A DNA stretch of 5,776 bases, taken from Limnohabitans sp. (GTDB lineage: Bacteria; Pseudomonadota; Gammaproteobacteria; Burkholderiales; Burkholderiaceae_C). This document shows positions 1 through 4,936 of this stretch, piece after piece. The notes below the pieces were generated by a model. It ran no database searches. It was not told the DNA's origin and saw nothing but the letters and a program-made list of their open reading frames with translations. The translations under genes and the position numbers were made by a program. The first letter of the stretch is position 1. The number at the start of each line of letters is the position of its first letter. The stretch is taken from contig VEQI01000230.1 of assembly GCA_018883305.1 (NCBI GenBank), positions 1 to 5,776 on the forward strand, in the 5' to 3' direction.

Positions 1-1
1 C

Positions 2-1243
2 ATCCAGGTGCCGCGCCAGGGTCAAAAAATCACCCTCCACCCAGACGGGAGCCTGCATGTGCCTGAGCAGCCCATCATCCCGTTCATCGAAGGTGATGGC
101 ACTGGTGTGGATGTGACCCCGGTCATGCGTCGTGTGGTCGATGCGGCGGTGGACAAAGCGTACGGCGGTCAACGCCAAATCCAGTGGATGGAGGTCTATG
201 CAGGCGATAAGGCGCTAGAGCGCTACGGCGCCGACGTGCCACTGCCCGCCGAAACCCTGCAGGCCTTGCGCGAGCATGTGGTTTCCATCAAAGGGCCGCT
301 GACCACCCCGGTGGGCGGCGGCATCCGCTCATTGAACGTGGCGTTACGACAAGAGCTCGACTTGTATGTGTGCTTGCGCCCGGTGCGGTATTTCCAAGGT
401 GTGCCTTCGCCACTCAAAGAGCCCGAAAAAACCGACATGGCCATCTTTCGTGAGAACTCCGAGGACATCTATGCCGGCATTGAATACGAGGCGCAGAGTG
501 ACAACGCCCGCAAGCTGATCCGTTTTCTGACCGAAGAGCTCGGGGCCACGACCATCCGTTTTCCAGACACCTCGGGCATTGGCGTCAAGCCCGTCTCACG
601 CGAAGGCACCGAGCGTTTGGTGCGCCGAGCCATTCAATACGCCATCACCCACGACAAGCCCAGTGTGACTTTGGTCCACAAAGGCAACATCATGAAGTTC
701 ACCGAGGGCAGTTTTCGTGATTGGGGCTATGCCTTGGCGCAAAAAGAATTCGGCGCCAAACTGGTCGACGGGGGGCCCTGGTGCCGCTTCAAGAACCCGC
801 ATACGGGACGCACCATCGTCATCAAGGATGTGATTGCCGATGCCTTCTTCCAACAAGTGTTGATGCGTCCTGCGGAATACAGCGTCATTGCCACGCTGAA
901 CCTCAACGGCGACTACATCTCGGATGCCGTGGCGGCTCAAGTGGGCGGCCTGGGCATTGCGCCGGGCGCCAACCTGTCGGACTCCATCGCCGTGTTTGAA
1001 GCCACGCATGGCACCGCGCCCAAGTATGCGGGCAAGGACTATGTCAATCCGGGCTCGGCCATTTTGTCGGCCGAAATGATGCTGCGGCACATGGGATGGT
1101 CTGAAGCGGCCGATCTCATCATTCGTGCCATGGAACAGGCCATTCAGAGCAAGCGTGTGACATATGACTTCGCCCGCTTGCTGGAGGGCGCGCGTCAAGT
1201 CAGTTGTTCCGGTTTCGGGCAAGCGGTGATTCAGCATTTGTGA
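2..1243 (+). CDS. icd: NADP-dependent isocitrate dehydrogenase, 5' end cut by the window edge
   Basis: Cytoplasmic TCA-cycle enzyme that oxidatively decarboxylates isocitrate to 2-oxoglutarate with NADP. The reading frame is open to the left edge: the first codons read I-Q-V-P, matching the recalled N-terminus of beta-proteobacterial Icd, so the GTG at 8 is most likely an internal Val and about four codons lie outside the window. Numbering from that Val as 1, the isocitrate-binding set is intact: S108 and N110 in the GGGIRSLN loop, R114, R124, R148, Y155, K225 (VHKGN), D278, D302 and D306. They align with E. coli S113, N115, R119, R129, R153, Y160, K230, D283, D307 and D311. The NADP-selecting residues K339, Y340, Y386 and R390 (E. 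coli K344, Y345, Y391, R395) are also present, which argues for NADP over NAD. S108 is the residue phosphorylated by AceK in enterics; whether that happens here cannot be seen. The length fits the homodimeric bacterial type. No frameshift or oddity. Confidence 0.97.
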   Translation: MQVPRQGQKITLHPDGSLHVPEQPIIPFIEGDGTGVDVTPVMRRVVDAAVDKAYGGQRQIQWMEVYAGDKALERYGADVPLPAETLQALREHVVSIKGPLTTPVGGGIRSLNVALRQELDLYVCLRPVRYFQGVPSPLKEPEKTDMAIFRENSEDIYAGIEYEAQSDNARKLIRFLTEELGATTIRFPDTSGIGVKPVSREGTERLVRRAIQYAITHDKPSVTLVHKGNIMKFTEGSFRDWGYALAQKEFGAKLVDGGPWCRFKNPHTGRTIVIKDVIADAFFQQVLMRPAEYSVIATLNLNGDYISDAVAAQVGGLGIAPGANLSDSIAVFEATHGTAPKYAGKDYVNPGSAILSAEMMLRHMGWSEAADLIIRAMEQAIQSKRVTYDFARLLEGARQVSCSGFGQAVIQHL

Positions 1244-1250
1244 GCGGATG

Positions 1251-1269
1251 TCCCCGACATGGACGGGGA
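1251..1269 (+). terminator. GC-rich hairpin after icd, possible 3' end or Rho-dependent terminator
   Basis: Seven bases after the icd stop codon there is a perfect 6-bp inverted repeat, TCCCCG at 1251-1256 and CGGGGA at 1264-1269, with a 7-base loop. No T-run follows (the next bases are GAATCCG), so it is not a classical intrinsic terminator. It could protect the icd mRNA 3' end or mark a factor-dependent stop. Its position directly behind the gene is the main support. Confidence 0.4.
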
Positions 1270-1376
1270 GAATCCGTGGGGCGGCCCCGGTCTTGAAATG
1301 AGTCGATTAGTATTCATCTGTGATGCATGTGGCAACGACGACAGTGGACGGGGATTTCCCTCATGGAGAAGGGCTG

Positions 1377-1399
1377 GTGGGCGTTCGCTCATTGCCCAC
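1377..1399. repeat. Inverted repeat upstream of clpS
   Basis: A perfect 6-bp inverted repeat, GTGGGC at 1377-1382 and GCCCAC at 1394-1399, with an 11-base spacer. It ends eight bases before the -10-like box of clpS and covers the place where a -35 element would lie. This placement would suit an operator for an activator or repressor, but six base pairs in GC-rich DNA can also arise by chance. Confidence 0.3.
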
Positions 1400-1407
1400 G
1401 CGCTCGA

Positions 1408-1413
1408 TAGAAT
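1408..1413 (+). promoter_or_regulatory. Putative -10 box of the clpS promoter
   Basis: TAGAAT matches TATAAT at five of six positions. Counting the usual distance, transcription would begin at about 1420-1421, on the clpS ATG itself. No good -35 box is seen at 16-18 bases upstream; the best match at 1384-1389 is poor. The call rests on the -10 match and its location between gene and spacer. Confidence 0.4.
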
Positions 1414-1420
1414 GACCCAC

Positions 1421-1768
1421 ATGTCTGTCAAGAAGCCCAAAACCAACATCATCCTGCCGCAGCAGGACGATGGCAACGCCGTGGTGCTGGAACGTCGTAC
1501 CCAACGCACCCAACCGCCCCAGATGTACCAGGTCGTGATGCTCAACGACGACTTCACGCCCATGGAGTTTGTGGTTTTGGTGTTGCAAGAATTTTTCAAC
1601 AAAGACCGTGAGGCCGCCACCCAGATCATGCTCAAGATCCATCTGGACGGCAAAGGCATTTGCGGGGTTTACACCAAGGACGTGGCTGCCACCAAGGTGG
1701 ACCAGGTGCGGGATGCGGCCCATCAATCCGGGCATCCGCTCCAATGCCTGTTTGAGCCCGTTGAATAA
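1421..1768 (+). CDS. clpS: ATP-dependent Clp protease adaptor ClpS
   Basis: Small cytoplasmic adaptor of the N-degron pathway. It binds destabilising N-terminal residues (Leu, Phe, Tyr, Trp) and delivers those proteins to the N-domain of ClpA, while blocking other ClpA substrates. The protein is 115 residues from this start. After a flexible tail (about 1-33), the core begins at MYQVVMLNDDFTPMEF: N42, D43, D44, M48 and H74 match the pocket residues N34, D35, D36, M40 and H66 of E. coli ClpS. The stretch FFNKDREAATQIML and the end GHPLQC are family-typical. I chose ATG 1421 because the protein from there has the normal length and the alternative ATG at 1412 lies in the -10-like box; ATG 1259 and 1298 would add unrelated residues. 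None of these starts has a visible Shine-Dalgarno sequence, so the exact start is less certain than the gene. clpA follows after 57 bases, the usual order. Confidence 0.95.
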   Translation: MSVKKPKTNIILPQQDDGNAVVLERRTQRTQPPQMYQVVMLNDDFTPMEFVVLVLQEFFNKDREAATQIMLKIHLDGKGICGVYTKDVAATKVDQVRDAAHQSGHPLQCLFEPVE

Positions 1769-1790
1769 TCGGCCATCGTTTCCATATACA
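1761..1790 (+). promoter_or_regulatory. Weak candidate promoter for clpA
   Basis: TTGAAT at 1761-1766 (overlapping the clpS stop codon) and TATACA at 1785-1790 are separated by 18 bases; each matches the sigma-70 consensus at four of six positions. A start near 1797 would leave a leader of about 29 bases containing the clpA ribosome binding site. It could give clpA expression independent of clpS, but readthrough from clpS alone would also explain clpA expression. Confidence 0.25.
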
Positions 1791-1811
1791 GTTATCCCAG
1801 GACGCAAGCTC

Positions 1812-1818
1812 AGAAGGA
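1812..1818 (+). promoter_or_regulatory. Ribosome binding site of clpA
   Basis: AGAAGGA lies seven bases before ATG 1826. This spacing selects ATG 1826 over the in-frame TTG at 1820, which would sit only one base behind the purine run. It is one of the two clear Shine-Dalgarno sites at normal spacing in the window. Confidence 0.75.
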
Positions 1819-1825
1819 ATTGAAC

Positions 1826-4150
1826 ATGATTGCCCAGGAACTCGAAGTCAGCTTGCACATGGCCTTTGTCGAGGCGCGTCAACAGCGCCACGAATTCATC
1901 ACGGTGGAGCACCTGTTGCTGGCCCTGCTGGACAACCCCAGCGCGGCCGAGGTGCTGCGTGCCTGTTCGGCCAACATCGATGATTTGCGCAAGTCCCTGT
2001 CCAACTTCATCAAGGACAACACCCCGCAGGTGGCGGGTACCGAAGAAGTGGATACCCAGCCCACGCTGGGTTTTCAGCGCGTGATTCAACGCGCCATCAT
2101 GCATGTGCAGTCCACCGGTAACGGCAAGAAGGAAGTCACCGGCGCCAATGTGCTGGTCGCCATTTTTGGTGAAAAGGATTCACACGCGGTTTATTACTTA
2201 CATCAGCAAGGCGTGACCCGTCTGGACGTGGTGAACTTCATTGCCCACGGCATCAAGAAAAGCGACACCCCTGAGCCCACCAAAGGCCCTGAGGCGGCGC
2301 CTCAAGAGCAGGAAGAGGGCAGCAGCGGAGAAAAGAACGAGAAAGCGTCGCCGCTGGAGCAGTTCACGCAAAACCTCAACCAGATGGCCAAGGACGGCAA
2401 GATTGATCCGCTTATTGGCCGTGAGTACGAGGTGGAGCGCGTGATCCAGATTTTGTGCCGCCGCCGCAAGAACAACCCGCTGCTGGTGGGCGAGGCCGGT
2501 GTGGGCAAGACCGCCATTGCAGAAGGTCTGGCCTGGCGCATCACACAAAATGATGTGCCTGAGATCCTGGTTGAGTCTCAGGTTTACTCCTTGGACATGG
2601 GCGCCTTGCTGGCCGGCACCAAGTACCGTGGCGATTTTGAGCAACGCCTCAAGGGGGTGCTCAAAGCCTTGAAGGACAAGCCGCACGCCATTTTGTTCAT
2701 TGACGAAATTCACACGCTCATTGGAGCCGGTGCGGCCTCTGGGGGCACGCTGGATGCTTCCAATCTGCTCAAGCCTGCACTCAGTTCGGGCGCGCTCAAG
2801 TGCATCGGCGCCACCACGTTCACGGAGTACCGTGGCATCTTTGAAAAAGACGCTGCGCTGTCACGCCGTTTCCAGAAAGTGGATGTGGTGGAGCCCTCTA
2901 TCGAACAGACGGTGGACATTCTCAAAGGTCTGAAGTCGCGCTTTGAAGAGCACCACAACGTCAAGTATGCCCAGGCTGCGCTGCAAGCTGCCGCAGAGTT
3001 GAGCGCCAAGTACATCAACGACCGTCATCTGCCTGACAAAGCCATTGACGTGATCGACGAGGCGGGTGCCGCTCAGCGCATTCTGCCGCCGTCCAAGCGC
3101 AAAAAAACCATCTCCAAGTCGGAGATCGAGGACATCGTCGCCAAGATTGCGCGCATTCCGCCGGCCAATGTCACGCAGGATGATCGCGGCAAACTTCAAA
3201 CACTGGAACGCGATTTGAAGAACGTGGTGTTTGGACAGGATAAAGCCCTGGAAGCACTGTCTGCGGCCGTCAAGATGGCCCGCTCCGGTCTCGGCAAGGC
3301 TGACAAGCCCATTGGTGCGTTCCTCTTCAGCGGTCCCACTGGGGTGGGCAAGACCGAAGCGGCCAAGCAACTGGCCTACATCATGGGCATCGACCTGATC
3401 CGCTTTGACATGTCCGAGTACATGGAGCGTCACGCGGTCAGCCGCTTGATTGGCGCGCCCCCCGGCTATGTGGGGTTTGATCAGGGCGGCCTGCTGACCG
3501 AGGCCATCACCAAGAAGCCGCATTCGGTGCTGCTGCTCGATGAAATCGAGAAGGCCCACCCGGATGTCTTCAACGTGCTGCTGCAGGTCATGGACCATGG
3601 CACGCTGACAGACAACAACGGGCGCAAGTCCGACTTCCGCAACGTGATCATCATCATGACCACCAACGCGGGTGCCGAGACCATGAACAAGGCCACCATC
3701 GGCTTCACCAACCCGCGCGAGGCGGGGGATGAAATGGCCGATATCAAGCGCTTGTTCACGCCCGAGTTCCGCAACCGTCTGGATGCCATCGTGAGCTTCA
3801 AGGCGCTGGATGAAACCATCATCTTGCGCGTGGTGGACAAGTTCCTGCTCCAACTGGAAAACCAGTTGGCGGAAAAGCGCGTGGACGTGACTTTCTCCGA
3901 CGCCTTGCGCAAGCATCTGGCCAAGAAAGGCTTTGATCCGCTCATGGGCGCACGCCCCATGCAACGCCTGATCCAGGACACCATTCGCAAGGCCCTGGCG
4001 GACGAACTCCTGTTCGGGCGTCTCACCGATGGCGGTCGCCTGAGCGTGGATATCGGTTCTGACGATCAGGTCACGTTGGACATTCAACCCATGCCCAAGA
4101 AGGATGGCAAGGCCTCTAAGTCCGAGCCCATCGCTGCGCCTGAGGCTTGA
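1826..4150 (+). CDS. clpA: ClpA, AAA+ unfoldase subunit of the ClpAP protease
   Basis: Hexameric cytoplasmic ATPase that unfolds ssrA-tagged, N-degron and other substrates and threads them into ClpP. The protein is 774 residues (E. coli 758). The N-domain, which binds ClpS, spans about 1-145 and starts MIAQELEVSL. A charged flexible linker rich in Glu, Pro and Ser spans about 146-175. Module D1 has Walker A GEAGVGKT at 222-229, pore loop KYRG at 266-269, Walker B ILFIDE at 289-294 and arginine fingers R347/R348. Module D2 has Walker A GPTGVGKT at 503-510, pore loop GYVG at 547-550, Walker B LLLDE ending at E573, the ClpP-docking loop IGF at 625-627, the RNR finger at 649-651 and sensor-2 R710 in GARP. 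All positions run eight above E. coli ClpA. There is no long middle domain, which excludes ClpB/ClpC, and the IGF loop supports partnership with ClpP. The last 20 or so residues form a Lys/Pro/Ala-rich tail. No key residue is missing. It lies downstream of its adaptor clpS. Confidence 0.98.
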   Translation: MIAQELEVSLHMAFVEARQQRHEFITVEHLLLALLDNPSAAEVLRACSANIDDLRKSLSNFIKDNTPQVAGTEEVDTQPTLGFQRVIQRAIMHVQSTGNGKKEVTGANVLVAIFGEKDSHAVYYLHQQGVTRLDVVNFIAHGIKKSDTPEPTKGPEAAPQEQEEGSSGEKNEKASPLEQFTQNLNQMAKDGKIDPLIGREYEVERVIQILCRRRKNNPLLVGEAGVGKTAIAEGLAWRITQNDVPEILVESQVYSLDMGALLAGTKYRGDFEQRLKGVLKALKDKPHAILFIDEIHTLIGAGAASGGTLDASNLLKPALSSGALKCIGATTFTEYRGIFEKDAALSRRFQKVDVVEPSIEQTVDILKGLKSRFEEHHNVKYAQAALQAAAELSAKYINDRHLPDKAIDVIDEAGAAQRILPPSKRKKTISKSEIEDIVAKIARIPPANVTQDDRGKLQTLERDLKNVVFGQDKALEALSAAVKMARSGLGKADKPIGAFLFSGPTGVGKTEAAKQLAYIMGIDLIRFDMSEYMERHAVSRLIGAPPGYVGFDQGGLLTEAITKKPHSVLLLDEIEKAHPDVFNVLLQVMDHGTLTDNNGRKSDFRNVIIIMTTNAGAETMNKATIGFTNPREAGDEMADIKRLFTPEFRNRLDAIVSFKALDETIILRVVDKFLLQLENQLAEKRVDVTFSDALRKHLAKKGFDPLMGARPMQRLIQDTIRKALADELLFGRLTDGGRLSVDIGSDDQVTLDIQPMPKKDGKASKSEPIAAPEA

Positions 4151-4154
4151 GCCA

Positions 4155-4174
4155 GGGCGGTCCCGTGGCCGCCC
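4155..4174 (+). terminator. GC-rich hairpin between clpA and yebC
   Basis: GGGCGG at 4155-4160 pairs perfectly with CCGCCC at 4169-4174. The stem can extend inward by a T-G wobble and one C-G pair, leaving a 4-base loop. It starts four bases after the clpA stop codon. The bases after it (GCTAAAAT) are not a T-run, so it is not a standard intrinsic terminator; factor-dependent termination or 3' end protection of the clpSA mRNA is possible. It also covers the -35 position of the candidate yebC promoter. Confidence 0.4.
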
Positions 4175-4176
4175 GC

Positions 4177-4182
4177 TAAAAT
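4177..4182 (+). promoter_or_regulatory. Putative -10 box of the yebC-purD promoter
   Basis: TAAAAT matches TATAAT at five of six positions and lies 34 bases before the yebC GTG. A start near 4189 is expected, giving a leader of about 28 bases that holds the ribosome binding site. No -35 match is present at 16-18 bases upstream, where the GC-rich hairpin sits; TTGAGC at 4147-4152 is too far away (24-base spacer). The box overlaps the spurious ATG at 4181. Confidence 0.45.
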
Positions 4183-4184
4183 GA

Positions 4185-4205
4185 CTGCTCTAACCAGTAG
4201 AGCAG
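4185..4205. repeat. Perfect 8-bp inverted repeat at the yebC transcription start and leader
   Basis: CTGCTCTA at 4185-4192 is the exact reverse complement of TAGAGCAG at 4198-4205, with a 5-base spacer (ACCAG). It starts two bases after the -10-like box, spans the expected transcription start near 4189 and ends directly before the AAGGG core of the ribosome binding site. It could be an operator in DNA, or, in mRNA reading through from clpA, a hairpin beside the ribosome binding site. See findings. Confidence 0.65.
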
Positions 4206-4210
4206 AAGGG
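4204..4210 (+). promoter_or_regulatory. Ribosome binding site that decides the yebC start
   Basis: AGAAGGG lies six bases before GTG 4217. The in-frame ATG at 4181 has no such sequence upstream and falls inside the -10-like box, so this site fixes GTG 4217 as the start. Confidence 0.75.
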
Positions 4211-4216
4211 TACGTT

Positions 4217-4936
4217 GTGGCAGGTCACAGTAAATGGGCCAACATCCAGCACCGCAAGGGGCGTCAGGATGAAAAGCGGGGCAAGGTCTGGACCCGGGTG
4301 ATCCGGGAAATCATGGTGGCGGCTCGCGCTGGCGGGGGCGACTTGAACGCCAATCCGCGTCTGCGCCTGGCAGTGGACAAGGCCAAGGCGGCCAACATGC
4401 CCGCTGACACCATCAAACGAAACATCGACAAGGCCACGGGCAACCTGGAAGGCGTCAACTACGAAGAAATTCGTTACGAAGGTTACGGCGTGGGGGGTGC
4501 GGCCATCTTGGTGGACACCATGACTGACAACAAGGTGCGCACCGTGGCCGAGGTGCGTCATGCCTTCAGCAAGCACGGCGGCAACCTGGGCACGGAAGGC
4601 TCGGTGGCCTTTCAGTTCAAGCACTGCGGTCAACTTATCTTTGCACCGGGTACCTCAGAGGACCAAGTGATGGAAGTGGCACTGGAAGCCGGCGCTGAGG
4701 ATGTCATCGCCGATGAAGACGGTGCCATTGAAGTGCTGACTGCACCGGGTGACTTCGAGGTGGTCAAGCAAGCCCTGATCGCGGCTGGACTCACTCCCGA
4801 GGTGGCCGACATCACCATGCGTGCAGAAAACACCATTGAACTCAGTGGGGACGACGCTGCCAAGATGCAAAAAATCCTGGATGTGCTGGAAGACCTGGAC
4901 GATGTCCAGGAGGTCTATCACAACGCCGCACTATGA
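4217..4936 (+). CDS. yebC: YebC/PmpR/TACO1-family regulatory or translation factor
   Basis: Conserved cytoplasmic protein of the YebC family. Members have been described as DNA-binding regulators (PmpR in Pseudomonas) and, as the mitochondrial relative TACO1 and some bacterial members, as factors that help ribosomes through proline-rich stretches; which role applies here cannot be told from sequence. Starting at GTG 4217 the protein is 239 residues, normal for the family, and opens with the hallmark MAGHSKWANIQHRKGRQDEK (1-20). Further family blocks are ANMPADTIKRNIDKA (59-73), YEGYGVGGAAILVD (87-100), HGGNLGTEGSVAF (120-132) and the end LEDLDDVQEVYHN (224-236). Starting at ATG 4181 would add 12 unrelated residues, so I reject it. 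Its TGA overlaps the purD ATG by four bases, which indicates translational coupling. A putative promoter and an inverted repeat lie directly upstream. Confidence 0.96.
   Translation: MAGHSKWANIQHRKGRQDEKRGKVWTRVIREIMVAARAGGGDLNANPRLRLAVDKAKAANMPADTIKRNIDKATGNLEGVNYEEIRYEGYGVGGAAILVDTMTDNKVRTVAEVRHAFSKHGGNLGTEGSVAFQFKHCGQLIFAPGTSEDQVMEVALEAGAEDVIADEDGAIEVLTAPGDFEVVKQALIAAGLTPEVADITMRAENTIELSGDDAAKMQKILDVLEDLDDVQEVYHNAAL
4891..4916 (+). other. Predicted mRNA hairpin near the end of yebC covering an AGGAGG sequence
   Basis: AGACC (4891-4895) pairs with GGTCT (4912-4916), and TGGAC (4896-4900) pairs with GTCCA (4904-4908), with a GAT loop and a 3-base bulge (GGA). Alternatively CCTGGAC (4894-4900) pairs without interruption with GTCCAGG (4904-4910). 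Either fold sequesters much of AGGAGG at 4908-4913, the only strong Shine-Dalgarno-like sequence upstream of purD. The bases also encode the conserved YebC tail, so they may be fixed by the protein. Confidence 0.4.

Larger units (their letters stand above)
1244..1420 (+). other. Intergenic region between icd and clpS
   Basis: 177 bases without a recognisable gene. It holds the icd 3' hairpin (1251-1269), a G/C block (1277-1290), a more AT-rich stretch (about 1291-1325), an inverted repeat (1377-1382 with 1394-1399) and a -10-like hexamer (1408-1413). The clpS frame is open back to an ATG at 1259, with a further in-frame ATG at 1298, so an N-terminal extension is formally possible. The predicted extension resembles nothing known to me and no Shine-Dalgarno sequence precedes either ATG. 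I read the region as non-coding. Confidence 0.6.

Noticed and set aside
8..10. GTG as the icd start
   Set aside because: The upstream in-frame codons (I-Q) continue the family's N-terminus, so the gene begins outside the window.
596..1237. 213-codon open frame on the minus strand opposite icd
   Set aside because: Lies fully within the conserved icd coding region and its translation resembles no family I know.
1277..1290. GGGGC/GCCCC palindrome in the icd-clpS spacer as a terminator
   Set aside because: The arms are separated by a single base, so no stable RNA hairpin can form without losing pairs, and no T-run follows.
1349..1360. GGGGATTTCCC near-palindrome upstream of clpS as an operator
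   Set aside because: Three-base arms (GGG/CCC) in GC-rich DNA are expected by chance and no second copy was seen.
1776..1791. LexA-like SOS box before clpA (ATACAG half)
   Set aside because: Only the right half fits; the left half reads TCGT where CTGT is needed, so the palindrome is broken.
1820..1822. TTG as the clpA start, two codons upstream
   Set aside because: It lies one base behind the Shine-Dalgarno sequence; ATG 1826 has correct spacing and gives the family's normal MIAQELE start.
2861..4087. 408-codon open frame on the minus strand opposite clpA
   Set aside because: Shadow of the clpA coding frame in GC-rich DNA; low-complexity composition and no recognisable domain.
4185..4205. 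tRNA fragment: the minus strand reads CTGGTTAGAGCAG, like a tRNA D-arm
   Set aside because: No acceptor, anticodon or T arm can be found on either side, so this is at best a chance D-arm lookalike; no integration-site features are visible.
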